A stretch of 64,000 nt of DNA, taken from positions 124,001 through 188,000 of the forward strand of contig JACVCO010000003.1 of the NCBI GenBank assembly GCA_016741995.1, written 5' to 3'. The notes under the pieces are model-generated. The model worked only from the letters and a program-made list of their open reading frames with translations, did not search any database and was not told where the DNA came from. The position numbers were made by a program, and so were the translations under genes. Below are positions 45,718-56,282 of the stretch, in pieces. Source of the stretch: Hydrogenophaga sp. GTDB lineage: Bacteria; Pseudomonadota; Gammaproteobacteria; Burkholderiales; Burkholderiaceae_C. Each line of letters starts with the position of its first letter. Position 1 is the stretch's first letter.

Positions 45718-45908
45718 GGTGTCCCCTCCCTCTTTCGAGCGTGGCGGAATGCCCGCTCGTCGGCGATCGTAGCAGCGCACGGCCCGCCAAACCTCCATGC
45801 AGCGCCTGCATGAAGCCATCCTGAGCCGGCCTTGGACAGTGGCGAACCGCCTGCGTAAAGTGCCGCGCAGGTTGCCGCCACGGCAACACGAACGGAGAAA
45901 CACGCACC

Positions 45909-47213
45909 ATGCCGCCCAGCAACGCACCGGCTGCCTTCACGCAGGCACTGCCGTCCTACCTCGACCCCAACCACCTCGGCCCCTGGGGCATCTACCTGCA
46001 ACAGGTCGACCGCGTGACGCCCTACCTCGGCAAGCTCGCCCGGTGGGTCGACACCCTCAAGCGCCCCAAGCGCACGCTGATCGTCGACGTGCCCATCCAC
46101 CTCGACAACGGCACCGTGGCCCACTTCGAGGGCTACCGCGTGCAGCACAACACCAGCCGCGGCCCGGGCAAGGGCGGCGTGCGCTTCCACCAGGACGTGA
46201 CGCTGTCCGAAGTGATGGCCTTGTCGGCCTGGATGTCGATCAAGAACGCCGCGGTGAACGTGCCCTACGGCGGCGCCAAGGGCGGCATCCGCGTCGATCC
46301 GCGTCAGCTGTCGCGCGGTGAGCTCGAGCGCGTGACGCGCCGCTACACCAGCGAGATCGGCATCATCATCGGCCCGAGCAAGGACATCCCCGCACCCGAC
46401 GTCAACACCAACGAACAGGTGATGGCCTGGATGATGGACACCTACTCGATGAACGAAGGGTCCACCGCCACTGGCGTCGTCACCGGCAAACCGGTGGATC
46501 TGGGCGGCTCGCTCGGTCGGCGCGAGGCCACCGGCCGCGGTGTGTTCACCGTGGGCACCGAAGCGGCGCGGCGCATCGGCATGGACGTGGCCGGTGCCCG
46601 CGTGGCGGTGCAGGGCTTCGGCAACGTGGGTGGTGTGGCCGGCAAGCTCTTTGCCGAAGCCGGCGCGCGCGTGGTGGCCGTGCAGGACCACGGTGGCACG
46701 GTGGTCCGGGAAACCGGGTTGAACGTGCCCGCCCTGCTCGACCACGTGGCGCGCCACGGCTCGGTCAAGGGCTTTGCCGACGCGGAAACCGTGCCCGACG
46801 CCGACTTCTGGGGCCTGCCCTGCGACATCCTCATCCCCGCGGCGCTCGAAGGCCAGATCACCGACAAGAACGCCGGCCGCATCCAGGCGCGCATGGTCAT
46901 CGAGGGCGCCAACGGCCCGACCACGCCGCAGGCCGATGACATCCTGAACGACCGCGGCGTGCTCGTGCTGCCCGACGTGATCGCCAACGCCGGCGGCGTG
47001 ACGGTGAGCTACTTCGAGTGGGTGCAGGATTTCTCGAGCTTCTTCTGGACGGAAGACGAGATCAATGCCCGGCTCGTGAAGATCATGAAGGATGCGTTCG
47101 CGGCCGTGTGGCAGGTGGCCGAGGACAACAAGGTGAGCCTTCGCACCGCCACCTTCATCATCGCGTGCCAGCGCATCCTGCACGCGCGCGATCTGCGCGG
47201 CCTGTACCCCTGA
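45909..47213 (+). CDS. gdhA: Glu/Leu/Phe/Val dehydrogenase family, glutamate dehydrogenase
   Basis: The 434-residue enzyme has the substrate domain with the catalytic lysine region [13 protein letters not shown] and the Rossmann domain with [11 protein letters not shown]. It interconverts glutamate and 2-oxoglutarate plus ammonia. The Asp/Glu at the end of the second Rossmann strand that picks NAD or NADP cannot be judged firmly. It is monocistronic, with a perfect terminator behind it. Confidence 0.93.
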   Translation: MPPSNAPAAFTQALPSYLDPNHLGPWGIYLQQVDRVTPYLGKLARWVDTLKRPKRTLIVDVPIHLDNGTVAHFEGYRVQHNTSRGPGKGGVRFHQDVTLSEVMALSAWMSIKNAAVNVPYGGAKGGIRVDPRQLSRGELERVTRRYTSEIGIIIGPSKDIPAPDVNTNEQVMAWMMDTYSMNEGSTATGVVTGKPVDLGGSLGRREATGRGVFTVGTEAARRIGMDVAGARVAVQGFGNVGGVAGKLFAEAGARVVAVQDHGGTVVRETGLNVPALLDHVARHGSVKGFADAETVPDADFWGLPCDILIPAALEGQITDKNAGRIQARMVIEGANGPTTPQADDILNDRGVLVLPDVIANAGGVTVSYFEWVQDFSSFFWTEDEINARLVKIMKDAFAAVWQVAEDNKVSLRTATFIIACQRILHARDLRGLYP

Positions 47214-47248
47214 ACAACAAAGGGCGCCATCGGCGCCCTTTGTTGTTG
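47214..47248. terminator. Bidirectional terminator between gdhA and the nuo operon tail
   Basis: AACAACAAAGGGCGCC-AT-CGGCGCCCTTTGTTGTT is nearly a perfect palindrome, with A-rich and T-rich flanks that give an effective stop in either direction. Confidence 0.85.
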
Positions 47249-47268
47249 TGCTTCACGCGCGCTGCGAT

Positions 47269-47736
47269 TCACTGCAGCGTTTCCTTGGTGGGTGGCAGCA
47301 GCGGCAGCGGCATCACATCCACGCCCTCCTCGATCAGTTCGAGCGCCGCCTCGGGCGTTGCCTGGCCGCGGATGTTGCGGTGTTCCATCTCACCGTGATG
47401 CATGGCGCGCGCCTGCTCGGCAAAGCGCTCACCCACGTCTTCGGTGTTGTTCACGATCTCGCGCATCGCCTTGAGCATGCGCGCCTGCAGTTCGGCCAGC
47501 TCGGCGTAGGCCGGGTGGTTGCTCATGGCAACGGCGCGCGGCGTGGCGGCGGCCGGATCTTCCTTGCCCGCACGCAGATTCAGGCGCGGGGCAGAGAGCT
47601 TTTTCTCGATGCGCTGGTCACCGCACAAGGGGCAGCTCACCAACCCGCGCTCCAGCTGGCTCGCGAAGTCTTCTTCGGAGCCAAACCAGCCTTCGAAAAC
47701 GTGCTGGTGCACGCATTGCAGATCCAGAACCTTCAT
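47269..47736 (-). CDS. DUF1178 family protein
   Basis: The 155-residue protein has the family signature: KVLDLQCVHQHVFEGWF at the N-terminus, a two-cysteine knuckle SCPLCGDQRIEKKLSAP, and a helical C-terminal half (AELAELQARMLKAMREIV). The cysteines suggest a metal site, with the third and fourth ligands near the start (C8, H10). Function is unknown. The start at 47736 overlaps the NUDIX stop by four bases; it is the last gene downstream of nuoN. Confidence 0.87.
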   Translation of the reverse strand: MKVLDLQCVHQHVFEGWFGSEEDFASQLERGLVSCPLCGDQRIEKKLSAPRLNLRAGKEDPAAATPRAVAMSNHPAYAELAELQARMLKAMREIVNNTEDVGERFAEQARAMHHGEMEHRNIRGQATPEAALELIEEGVDVMPLPLLPPTKETLQ

Positions 47737-48314
47737 GGCGACGGATTCTCCTGCCAGTCCAATACCCAGGCACCGGCGAGGACGTTCTGCAGCCACAGCG
47801 CACCCACCAGGGTCTTGCAATCGATGATGCGCCCATCGCGGCACATGGCCTGCAGCTCGTCGGGCGTGGCCGCGAAGACGTCGAGCGCCTCGCCTTCGTC
47901 GAGCGCACGCGCACCCAGGTTCAGACCACGCGCAAACCAGATGTCGATGACCTCGTCAGAGTACGCGATCGTGGGGGCAAGCCGGCCGGCGAACGCCCAT
48001 TCGCGCGCGCGGTAACCGGTCTCTTCGATCAGCTCGCGCCGCGCACACGCCAGGCTGCCCTCGCCGGCGTCGAGCTTGCCGGCGGGGAACTCGACCATCA
48101 CGGCCTGCATCGGGTGGCGGTACTGGCGCTCCAGCACCACACGGCCGTCGTCGAGCAGGCCGATCACCATCACCGCGCCGGGGTGCAGCACGAACTCGCG
48201 CGTGGCCTCGGCGCCGCCGGGCAGGCGCACCGTGTCGCGCACCACGTGCAGAAAATGCCCCCGCAGCAACTCGGTGCGCGAGAGCGGTACTTCGTTCAGG
48301 TGGGCGTCATCCAT
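47733..48314 (-). CDS. NUDIX hydrolase, ADP-ribose pyrophosphatase-like
   Basis: The 193-residue protein has the NUDIX box GKLDAGEGSLACARRELIEE with following TGY, and the proline downstream used by ADP-ribose pyrophosphatases. It hydrolyses a nucleoside diphosphate linked to another group. It lies in an overlapping chain DUF2818-NUDIX-DUF1178 after nuoN, so it may be expressed with complex I. Confidence 0.88.
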   Translation of the reverse strand: MDDAHLNEVPLSRTELLRGHFLHVVRDTVRLPGGAEATREFVLHPGAVMVIGLLDDGRVVLERQYRHPMQAVMVEFPAGKLDAGEGSLACARRELIEETGYRAREWAFAGRLAPTIAYSDEVIDIWFARGLNLGARALDEGEALDVFAATPDELQAMCRDGRIIDCKTLVGALWLQNVLAGAWVLDWQENPSP

Positions 48315-48612
48315 GTCGCTTCTTGTACAGATAGCGGTAGACGAAACCCGGGAAAGCCAGCGTCAGGAAGAGCGAGGCGGTGGTGGCGTAGAACTCCCAG
48401 CCCTGCGGGTAGATCTGGCCAGCATGCTGTTCGAGGCCAAGGCCCAGCGCGCCGACCAGGCCATAGAACACGAGCAGCTCAAGCAGACGCACCCACAGCG
48501 ACTTGGGGTCTTGTCGCGGGCCGAGCACGAACCAGCGCTCGTTCACGAACGGCAAATTGGCGGCAATGAGGGCCGTGGCAAGCACCAGCCAGACGGCAGC
48601 AGTTTGATCCAT
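48307..48612 (-). CDS. DUF2818 family small membrane protein
   Basis: The 101-residue protein has three helices (TAAVWLVLATALIAANLPF, LLELLVFYGLVGALGLGL, FYATTASLFLTLAFPGFVYRYL) and a basic C-terminus (YKKRHG). It is regularly encoded next to nuoN in betaproteobacteria and may be an accessory factor of complex I, though no function is proven. It starts 46 bases after nuoN and overlaps the NUDIX gene by eight. Confidence 0.85.
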   Translation of the reverse strand: MDQTAAVWLVLATALIAANLPFVNERWFVLGPRQDPKSLWVRLLELLVFYGLVGALGLGLEQHAGQIYPQGWEFYATTASLFLTLAFPGFVYRYLYKKRHG

Positions 48613-48658
48613 GAAGCTCAGAGCGCGGTGCGCGCCGCCGGTTCCGCGCTCAACGCAC

Positions 48659-50158
48659 TCAAGCGAACAGCGCCGCGACCGATTGCGCGCAAAGCGCCAT
48701 CAGGCCACCCGGCACGATGCCCAGCACCAGCACCAGCGCACCGTTGAGCGACAGCACCGAGCGCACCTCGAGGCCGGCCTCGATGGGGGCGCTCTGCGTG
48801 GGTGCGTCGAAATACATCACCTTGATCAGGCGCAGGTAGTAGAAGGCGCCGATCAGCGACATGAGCACGGCGAACACCGCCAGGCCGATGTTGAACGCGG
48901 TGGGCACGGCCAGCAGCGCCTGCAGCACCGAGAGCTTGGCGTAAAAGCCTACCAGCGGGGGAATGCCGGCGAGGGAGAACATGCAGATGGCCATGACGCC
49001 GGCATAGAGCGGGCTGCGCTGGTTCAGGCCGGCGAGGTCGTCGATGTTGTCGGACTCGAAGCCCTGGCGCGAAAGCAGCATGATCACGCCGAAGGTGCCC
49101 AGCGTGGTCAGCACGTAGGTGATCACGTAGAACATGGCCGAGCTGTAGGCGTTGGCCATGTTGGTGCCATCGCCGCCGCCCGACACGCCGGCCAGCAGGC
49201 CCAGCAGCAGGAAGCCCATCTGCGCGATGGTAGAGAAGGCCAGCATGCGCTTGAGGTTGGTCTGTGCAATGGCGGCCAGGTTGCCCACCAGCAGCGACAC
49301 CACCGCGAGCACCCCCAGCATCTGCTGCCAGTCGATGGCCAGCGGGGCCATGCCTTCGACCAGCAGGCGGATCACGATGGCAAAGGCGGCGAGCTTGGGC
49401 GCACCACCGATCAGCAGCGTGATCGAGGTCGGCGCGCCGTGGTAGACGTCGGGCACCCACATGTGGAACGGTGCCACACCCAGCTTGAACGCCAGGCCAG
49501 CCACCACGAACACCAAGCCCAGCGTGAGCACCTGGGGCGATCCCTTGAGCGTGGCTTCTCCACCCGCGATGGCGGCCAGCACCTGCGCCAGGTCGAGCGA
49601 GCCGGTGGCACCGTAGACCATGGACAGGCCGTAGAGCAGGAAGCCACTGGCCAGTGCACCCAGCACGAAGTACTTCATCGCGGCCTCGGTGGCAGCGATG
49701 TTGTCGCGGCGCAGGGCCACCAGCGCGTAGCTGGAGAGCGTGAGCAGTTCCAGGCCGAGGTAGATGACCAGGAAGTTGTGGCCCGAGATCATCACGAACA
49801 TGCCCAGCAGCGCGAGCAGGCTCATGGAGAACATTTCGCCGCCGCGCAGCATCTCGCGTTGGGCGGCGTAGCCGCGGCCATAGACCAGCGTCACCATGAG
49901 CGCGATGGCGGCAAAGCACTTGAGCCAGTTGCCCATCGGGTCGCTCACGATCATGCCGCCGAAGCCCATGATGGTGTGGCCGTTGGACGCCGCCACGCCG
50001 AGCAGCAGCGCCACCACGGCCAGCGTGAGCAGCGTGAGGAAATGGGTGGCGCCGCGCAACGGCGTCTTCACGGTCAGGTCGACCAGTGCGATCACGCAGG
50101 CCATCACCGCGAGCAGGATTTCCGGGTAGGCCGCGACCCAGCTGAGGTTGTCGATCAT
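48659..50158 (-). CDS. nuoN: NADH-quinone oxidoreductase subunit N
   Basis: The 499-residue membrane subunit has about 14 helices of the antiporter-like fold, including the family segments LLYGLSMVYGATGSLDLA and FKLGVAPFHMWVPDVYHGAP. It carries one of the proton paths of complex I. It is the last nuo gene, 28 bases after nuoM. Confidence 0.97.
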   Translation of the reverse strand: MIDNLSWVAAYPEILLAVMACVIALVDLTVKTPLRGATHFLTLLTLAVVALLLGVAASNGHTIMGFGGMIVSDPMGNWLKCFAAIALMVTLVYGRGYAAQREMLRGGEMFSMSLLALLGMFVMISGHNFLVIYLGLELLTLSSYALVALRRDNIAATEAAMKYFVLGALASGFLLYGLSMVYGATGSLDLAQVLAAIAGGEATLKGSPQVLTLGLVFVVAGLAFKLGVAPFHMWVPDVYHGAPTSITLLIGGAPKLAAFAIVIRLLVEGMAPLAIDWQQMLGVLAVVSLLVGNLAAIAQTNLKRMLAFSTIAQMGFLLLGLLAGVSGGGDGTNMANAYSSAMFYVITYVLTTLGTFGVIMLLSRQGFESDNIDDLAGLNQRSPLYAGVMAICMFSLAGIPPLVGFYAKLSVLQALLAVPTAFNIGLAVFAVLMSLIGAFYYLRLIKVMYFDAPTQSAPIEAGLEVRSVLSLNGALVLVLGIVPGGLMALCAQSVAALFA

Positions 50159-50186
50159 GGGGCAGTTCTCGCTGTTCTCGGTCCGG

Positions 50187-51662
50187 TCAGTTCAGCTTGG
50201 AGTTCGCGACGTGACGCAGCAACTCGGCCACGGACGGATCCATCACGTCGGTGAAGGGCTTGGGGTACACGCCCATCCAGAGCACGGCGATGGCGAGCAG
50301 CGCCATTACGAGGAATTCGCGCGCGTTGATGTCGGTGAGCGCCTTCACGTCGTCGTTGCCGGGCTCGCCCAGGTAGACGCGTTTGAACATCCAGAGCGAG
50401 TAGGCGGCGCCGAAGATCAGCGCGGTGGCGGCCAGCAGCCCGATCCAGAAGTTGGCCTTCACCGCGGCGATGATCACCATCCACTCGCCCACGAAGCCCG
50501 CGGTACCGGGCAGGCCGGCGTTGGCCATGGTGAACAGCAGCGCGAACGCGGCGAAGCGCGGCATGGTGTTGACCACGCCACCGTAGGAAGCGATCTCGCG
50601 CGAGTGCACGCGGTCGTACAGCACGCCGATGGCCAGGAACATGGCCGCCGAGACGAAGCCGTGCGAGACCATCTGCACCAGCGCGCCGGTGACGCCCAGG
50701 TCGCTGAAGACGAAGAAGCCCAGGGTGACGAAGCCCATGTGCGCCACCGACGAGTAGGCGACGAGCTTCTTCATGTCCTGCTGCACCATGGCGACCAGGC
50801 CGACGTAGATGACGGCCACGAGCGAGAGACCGATCATGAAGCCGGCCCACTCCTGCGAGGCGTCGGGCAGGATGGGCAGCGAGAAGCGCAGGAAGCCGTA
50901 GGCGCCCAGCTTGAGCATGATGGCCGCCAGCACGGCGGAACCGCCGGTGGGCGCTTCCACGTGCACATCGGGCAGCCAGGTGTGCACCGGCCACATCGGC
51001 ACCTTCACGGCAAAGGCGGCGAAGAAGGCGAAGAACAGCAGGGTCTGTGCGGTGCTGCCCAGCGGCAGCGCATACCAGTCGGTCAGCGCGAAGCTGCCGC
51101 CCGATTGCACGTAGAGGTAGATCAGCGCGACGAGCAGCAGCAGCGAGCCCAGCAGCGTGTAGAGGAAGAACTTGAAGGCCGCGTAGATCTTGTTCGGGCC
51201 GCCCCAGATGCCAATGATCAGGTACATCGGGATCAGCGTCGCCTCAAAGAAGACATAGAACAGCATGCCGTCCTGAGCGCAGAAGACGCCGATCATCAGG
51301 CCCGAGAGGATCAGGAACGCGCCCATGTACTGGTTCACGCGCTCGGTGATGACCTCCCAGCCTGCGATCACCACGATCACGGTGATGAAGGCGGTGAGCA
51401 GGATCAGCCACAGCGAGATGCCGTCCACACCAAGGTGGTAGTTCACGTTGAAGCGCTCGATCCACGAGGCCTTCTCGACGAACTGCATGGCCGCGCTGCC
51501 GACTTCGAAGCCGGTGTAGAGCGGTACGGTGGCGACCAGACCGGCGATCGCACCGATCAGCGCGACCCACCGGACCATGCCCGCGTGCTCGTCACGCCCC
51601 AGCGCGAGCAGCACGACACCGAAGAGGATCGGTGTCCAGATGGCGAGGCTCAGCAAACCCAT
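50187..51662 (-). CDS. nuoM: NADH-quinone oxidoreductase subunit M
   Basis: The 491-residue antiporter-like subunit has the helix-5 region HLGVDGISLWLILLTAFIT and the conserved VPMWPVHTWLPDVHVEAPTGGS. It carries a proton path in the membrane arm. It follows nuoL after 21 bases. Confidence 0.97.
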   Translation of the reverse strand: MGLLSLAIWTPILFGVVLLALGRDEHAGMVRWVALIGAIAGLVATVPLYTGFEVGSAAMQFVEKASWIERFNVNYHLGVDGISLWLILLTAFITVIVVIAGWEVITERVNQYMGAFLILSGLMIGVFCAQDGMLFYVFFEATLIPMYLIIGIWGGPNKIYAAFKFFLYTLLGSLLLLVALIYLYVQSGGSFALTDWYALPLGSTAQTLLFFAFFAAFAVKVPMWPVHTWLPDVHVEAPTGGSAVLAAIMLKLGAYGFLRFSLPILPDASQEWAGFMIGLSLVAVIYVGLVAMVQQDMKKLVAYSSVAHMGFVTLGFFVFSDLGVTGALVQMVSHGFVSAAMFLAIGVLYDRVHSREIASYGGVVNTMPRFAAFALLFTMANAGLPGTAGFVGEWMVIIAAVKANFWIGLLAATALIFGAAYSLWMFKRVYLGEPGNDDVKALTDINAREFLVMALLAIAVLWMGVYPKPFTDVMDPSVAELLRHVANSKLN

Positions 51663-51683
51663 GATTGCGTTCTCTTTCTTGTC

Positions 51684-53705
51684 TTATTTCGCGAGCCAGA
51701 CGAACCAGGTCATGAACAGCATCACCCCGACCAGCATCATGAGCGCGTAGTGGTAGAGGTAGCCGGTCTGAGCGCGGCGAACCACGGACGAGATGAAACC
51801 CACCAGCTTCCAGCTGGCGTTGACCACGCCCCCCTCGATGACGCCGCGGTCGCCGCCCTTCCACAGGCCGACACCCAGGCCGCGCGCCGCGCGCGCCAGC
51901 ACGTTCTCGTTGAACCAGTCCATGTAGTACTTGTTCTCGAGAACGGTGACGATGGGTTTGAGTGCACGCGCGATGGCTGCCGGCACGGCCGGGTTGACCA
52001 TGTAGCAATACCAGGCGCTCAGGAAACCGGCCAGGGCCAGGTACAGCGGCGGCGTGCTGAAGGCGTGCCCGGCCATCGACAGCGGGCCATGGAAGATCTC
52101 GGCGAACTTCGTGAGCGCCGGGTGGGCCTCGGCGTTGATGGTGATGGCGTCGCGGAAGAAATCGCCGAACACCATGGGCTCGATCGTGAGGTAGCCGATG
52201 ACCACGGACGGGATGGCGAGCAGCACCAGCGGCAGGGTCACGACCCAGGGCGACTCGTGCGGTTTGCCGTCGCCGTGATGGCCGTGGTCGTCATGGTGGT
52301 GATCGTGGTGCGCGTCGGGGTTCTGGTCGTAGCGCTCTTTGCCGTGGAAGACCAGGAAGTACAGGCGGAACGAGTAGAACGAGGTGACGAACACGCCCGC
52401 CAGCACCGCGAAATACGCGAAGCCCGCGCCCGGCAGGTTGCTGAAGTGCACCGCCTCGATGATCGAGTCCTTCGAGTAGAAGCCCGAGAACAGCGGCGTG
52501 CCGATGAGCGCCAGCGTGCCCAGCAGCGACGTGATCCAGGTGATGGGCATGTACTTGCGCACGCCACCCATCCAGCGGATGTCCTGGTTGTGGTGCAGGC
52601 CCATGATGACGGAGCCGGCGGCCAGGAACAGCAGCGCTTTGAAGAACGCGTGCGTCATGAGGTGGAACACCGCGACCGAGTAGGCCGAGGCACCGAGCGC
52701 CACCGTCATGTAGCCCAGCTGCGAGAGCGTGGAGTACGCCACCACGCGCTTGATGTCGTTCTGGATGATGCCCAGGAAGCCCATGAACAGCGCGGTGATG
52801 GCGCCGATGATCATGATGAAGTTCAGCGCCGTATCGGACAGCTCGAACAACGGGCTCATGCGCGCGACCATGAAGATGCCGGCCGTCACCATGGTGGCGG
52901 CGTGGATCAGCGCCGAGATGGGCGTGGGGCCTTCCATCGAATCGGGCAGCCACACGTGCAGCGGGAACTGCGCGCTCTTGCCCATGGCGCCGATGAACAG
53001 GCAGATGCAGATCACGGTGATCAGCATCCAGTCGGTGCCCGGGAAACCGAGTGCGCCCAGTTCGCCCGCCTTGGCAAAGATCTCGCTGTAGTTCATCGTG
53101 CCGGTGTAGGCCACGATCAGGCCGATGCCGAGGATGAAGCCGAAATCGCCGACCCGGTTGACCAGGAAGGCCTTCATGTTGGCGAAGATGGCCGACGGCT
53201 TGTTGAACCAGAAGCCGATCAGCAGGTACGACACCAGACCCACCGCCTCCCAGCCAAAGAAGAGCTGCAGCAGGTTGTTGCTCATGACCAGCATGAGCAT
53301 CGAGAAGGTGAACAGCGAGATGTAGGCGAAGAAGCGGTTGTAGCCTTCGTCCTCCGCCATGTAGCCGATGGTGTAGAGGTGCACCATGAGCGAGACGAAG
53401 GTGACGACCACCATCATCATTGCGGTCAGGCCGTCGACCAGGAAGCCGATCTCCATCTTCAGGCCGCCGATGACCATCCATTCGTAGATGGTGGCGTTGA
53501 AGCGCGCGCCCTCAATCACGTCGCACAGCGTAATGACCGACAGGACCAGCGCGACCAGCACGCCCAGGATGGTGGCGCCGTGCGAGGCGCGCCGGCCGAT
53601 GACGTTGCCGCCGAACGCGGTGCCCAGAATGCCGGCCACGACGGAGCCCACCAGGGGCGCCAGCGGTACGGCCAGGAGCGTGGAAGCGGATAGCGTGTTG
53701 CTCAT
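51684..53705 (-). CDS. nuoL: NADH-quinone oxidoreductase subunit L
   Basis: The 673-residue distal subunit has the usual antiporter core (FLVDGLTAMMMVVVTFVS, FPLHVWLPDSMEGPTPISAL) and the long C-terminal lateral helix. A histidine-rich loop (NPDAHHDHHHDDHGHHGD, near residue 465) is an insertion of variable type seen in several betaproteobacteria. Seven bases separate it from nuoK. Confidence 0.97.
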   Translation of the reverse strand: MSNTLSASTLLAVPLAPLVGSVVAGILGTAFGGNVIGRRASHGATILGVLVALVLSVITLCDVIEGARFNATIYEWMVIGGLKMEIGFLVDGLTAMMMVVVTFVSLMVHLYTIGYMAEDEGYNRFFAYISLFTFSMLMLVMSNNLLQLFFGWEAVGLVSYLLIGFWFNKPSAIFANMKAFLVNRVGDFGFILGIGLIVAYTGTMNYSEIFAKAGELGALGFPGTDWMLITVICICLFIGAMGKSAQFPLHVWLPDSMEGPTPISALIHAATMVTAGIFMVARMSPLFELSDTALNFIMIIGAITALFMGFLGIIQNDIKRVVAYSTLSQLGYMTVALGASAYSVAVFHLMTHAFFKALLFLAAGSVIMGLHHNQDIRWMGGVRKYMPITWITSLLGTLALIGTPLFSGFYSKDSIIEAVHFSNLPGAGFAYFAVLAGVFVTSFYSFRLYFLVFHGKERYDQNPDAHHDHHHDDHGHHGDGKPHESPWVVTLPLVLLAIPSVVIGYLTIEPMVFGDFFRDAITINAEAHPALTKFAEIFHGPLSMAGHAFSTPPLYLALAGFLSAWYCYMVNPAVPAAIARALKPIVTVLENKYYMDWFNENVLARAARGLGVGLWKGGDRGVIEGGVVNASWKLVGFISSVVRRAQTGYLYHYALMMLVGVMLFMTWFVWLAK

Positions 53706-53712
53706 GTTCCGG

Positions 53713-54021
53713 TCAGCCCTTGAGCGTGTTGAGTTCTTCGACGCTGATCGACGACTTGTTGCGGAACAGCAGCACGAGGATGGCCAGGCCGATGGCGGAC
53801 TCGGCCGCAGCGACGGTGAGGATGAAGAACACGAACACCTGGCCGTGCAGATCGCCCAGGTAGTGCGAGAAGGCCACGAAGTTCATGTTGACCGCGAGCA
53901 GCATGAGCTCGATGGCCATGAGCAGCACGATGAGGTTGCGGCGGTTGAGGAAGATGCCGACCACCGAGATGGCGAACAGGATCGCACCGACCGACAGGAA
54001 ATGACCCAGACCCAGACTCAT
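53713..54021 (-). CDS. nuoK: NADH-quinone oxidoreductase subunit K
   Basis: The 102-residue membrane protein has three helices with the conserved glutamates in [19 protein letters not shown] and [12 protein letters not shown] that form part of the proton channel. Start at 54021 overlaps the nuoJ stop by four bases. Confidence 0.97.
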   Translation of the reverse strand: MSLGLGHFLSVGAILFAISVVGIFLNRRNLIVLLMAIELMLLAVNMNFVAFSHYLGDLHGQVFVFFILTVAAAESAIGLAILVLLFRNKSSISVEELNTLKG

Positions 54022-54656
54022 GCCTTGCCCTCCTCTGCGGCGGCGGGTGCGGCCGGCGGTGCTTGCGTGACGGCGGCCATGGGCACGACGACGAGGCGGT
54101 CGCGCGCGCGCACCAGCACCTGGTCGCCCGGGTTGATGGCCTTGCTGTCCTTGCGCTGGCGCAGCGTGAGCGCGATGGCGGCGATCATGGCCACCAGCAG
54201 GATGAAGCCGGCGACCTGGATCGGGTAGAGGTATTCGGTGTAAAGCAGCTTGCCGAGTTCGCGCGTGTTGGACACATCGGCCGCCACCGCGGGCGCGCTG
54301 GTGGCGATGCCCGGGAAGCCGATCCACAACACGGCAATGAGCTCGCCCGCCACCACGACGCCGATGATCGCGGCCAGAGGAAAGTGGCTCCAGAAGCCGC
54401 GCCGCAGCGCATCGATGTTGATGTCGAGCATCATCACCACGAACAGGAACAGCACCATCACCGCACCGAGGTACACCAGCACCAGGGTGATGCCCAGAAA
54501 CTCGGCCTTGAGCAGCAGCCACAGGGCAGCGGCCTGCGAAAAGGCGAGCATCAGGTAGAGCACGGCGTGCACGGCATTGCGCGAGGTGACCACGCGAAAC
54601 GCCGCGAACAGCAGCACCGCCGCGAAGAGGTAGAAGAAACCGGTCGTGAAGTCCAT
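54018..54656 (-). CDS. nuoJ: NADH-quinone oxidoreductase subunit J
   Basis: The 212-residue protein has five helices with [18 protein letters not shown] and [16 protein letters not shown], the bulge region that moves on quinone reduction. The C-terminal extension (about 160-212) is Ala/Pro rich and longer than in E. coli. Confidence 0.95.
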   Translation of the reverse strand: MDFTTGFFYLFAAVLLFAAFRVVTSRNAVHAVLYLMLAFSQAAALWLLLKAEFLGITLVLVYLGAVMVLFLFVVMMLDINIDALRRGFWSHFPLAAIIGVVVAGELIAVLWIGFPGIATSAPAVAADVSNTRELGKLLYTEYLYPIQVAGFILLVAMIAAIALTLRQRKDSKAINPGDQVLVRARDRLVVVPMAAVTQAPPAAPAAAEEGKA

Positions 54657-54668
54657 GGTGTCTCGGGC

Positions 54669-55187
54669 TCAGCGGTACGGGGCGTCGGCCGCCTTGGCCG
54701 CGGCGATCTGCGGTTCGTAGCGATCACCCACAGCCAGCAGCATCTCCTTGGTGAAGTAGAGGTCGCCGCGTTTTTCGCCGTGGTATTCGAAGATGTGGGT
54801 CTCGACGATGGAGTCGACCGGGCAGCTCTCTTCGCAGAAGCCGCAGAAGATGCATTTGGTGAGGTCGATGTCGTAGCGCGTGGTGCGGCGCGTGCCGTCG
54901 TCGCGCACATCGCTTTCGATGGTGATGGCCAACGCCGGGCACACCGCCTCGCAGAGCTTGCAGGCGATGCAACGCTCTTCACCGTTTTCATAGCGGCGCA
55001 AGGCGTGCAGCCCGCGGAAACGCGGCGACAGCGGGGTTTTCTCTTCGGGAAACTGCACCGTGACCTTGCGACGCAAGGCGTAGCGGCCCGTGAGGGCCAT
55101 GCCCTTGAAGAGTTCGACGAGCAGGAAGCTCTTGCAGAAATCGCGGAAGCTGAAGGGGGCGACGGCGGTCGTGGTGGACATGTTCAT
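54669..55187 (-). CDS. nuoI: NADH-quinone oxidoreductase subunit I (two [4Fe-4S])
   Basis: The 172-residue protein has two ferredoxin-type motifs, [12 protein letters not shown] and [12 protein letters not shown], which hold clusters N6a and N6b and carry electrons to N2 in NuoB. The start at 55187 (MNMSTT) is close to an alternative at 55181 (MSTT); the first is kept because it is preceded by AGGGTC. Confidence 0.96.
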   Translation of the reverse strand: MNMSTTTAVAPFSFRDFCKSFLLVELFKGMALTGRYALRRKVTVQFPEEKTPLSPRFRGLHALRRYENGEERCIACKLCEAVCPALAITIESDVRDDGTRRTTRYDIDLTKCIFCGFCEESCPVDSIVETHIFEYHGEKRGDLYFTKEMLLAVGDRYEPQIAAAKAADAPYR

Positions 55188-55199
55188 GACCCTGTCCTT

Positions 55200-56282
55200 T
55201 TATTGCCAGATGTTCCAGGGCGACTTCATGAGCGCGCCCACGAGCACCAGCCACACCAGGGTGACGGGAATGAAGATCTTCCAGCCCAGACGCATGATCT
55301 GGTCGTAGCGGAAGCGGGGAAAGGTGGCGCGTATCCAGATGAACATCGAAACCACGAAGAAGGTCTTGATGCCCAGCCAGATCCAGCCCGGGACCCAGTT
55401 GAAGAGCGCGCTGTCGATCGGGGGCAGCCAGCCACCGAGGAACATCAGCACGGCCAGGACGGACACCAGCCACATGCTCGCGTACTCGGCGAGGAAGAAG
55501 ATGGCGAAGCCCATGCCCGAGTACTCGACCATGTGGCCGGCCACGATCTCGGCCTCGCCCTCGACCACGTCAAAGGGGTGCCGGTTGGTTTCGGCCACGC
55601 CCGAGATCACGTAGACCACGAAGATGGGCAGCAGCGGCAGCCAGTTCCACGACAGGAAGTTCAGGCCCAGGCCAGCGGCAAAACCGCGGTCTTGCGAGGC
55701 AACGATCTCGGCCAGGTTCAGGCTGCCCGCGGTCATCACGACCACCAGGAAGCAGAAGCCGATCGCGATCTCGTAGCTCACCATCTGCGCCGAGGCGCGC
55801 AGCGCGCCGAGGAAGGCGTATTTGGAGTTGGAAGCCCAGCCCGCGATGATCACGCCGTAGACCTCGATCGAGGTGATGGCGAGGATGACGAGCAGGCCGG
55901 CGTTGACGTTGGCCAGCACGGCCTCGGGCCCGAAGGGAATGGCCACCCAGGCGGCCAGCGCCGGCATGATGGCCATGACGGGACCCAGGCGGAACAGCCC
56001 GTTGCTCGCTGCGCTGGGGCGAATCAGCTCTTTGGTGAGCAGCTTGAGTGCATCGGCAATGGGCTGCAGCAAACCGAACGGGCCCACGCGGTTCGGGCCG
56101 TGGCGCACCTGCATCCAGCCGAGCAGCTTGCGCTCCCACAGCGTGAGGTAGGCCACCGCGCCCATCAGCGGTGCAAGCACCGCCACGATCTTGATGAGGT
56201 TCCAGATCACGGGCCAGGCGGCGGTGGTCCACCACGCGGCGTTGATCAGCCCCAGACCGGCGTTGTACATCGCGTCGATCAC
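55200..56282 (-). CDS. nuoH: NADH-quinone oxidoreductase subunit H
   Basis: The 360-residue membrane subunit forms the quinone entry site with NuoB/NuoD. It has the conserved [22 protein letters not shown] and the acidic loop [20 protein letters not shown]. The start overlaps the nuoG stop by four bases. Confidence 0.97.
   Translation of the reverse strand: MIDAMYNAGLGLINAAWWTTAAWPVIWNLIKIVAVLAPLMGAVAYLTLWERKLLGWMQVRHGPNRVGPFGLLQPIADALKLLTKELIRPSAASNGLFRLGPVMAIMPALAAWVAIPFGPEAVLANVNAGLLVILAITSIEVYGVIIAGWASNSKYAFLGALRASAQMVSYEIAIGFCFLVVVMTAGSLNLAEIVASQDRGFAAGLGLNFLSWNWLPLLPIFVVYVISGVAETNRHPFDVVEGEAEIVAGHMVEYSGMGFAIFFLAEYASMWLVSVLAVLMFLGGWLPPIDSALFNWVPGWIWLGIKTFFVVSMFIWIRATFPRFRYDQIMRLGWKIFIPVTLVWLVLVGALMKSPWNIWQ

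Noticed and set aside
50148-53693. Very long open frame on the plus strand opposite nuoL-nuoM
   Set aside because: It is the mirror of well conserved complex I genes; the translation is a His/Asp/Val/Glu-rich mixture typical of reverse frames in high-GC DNA and has no domain.
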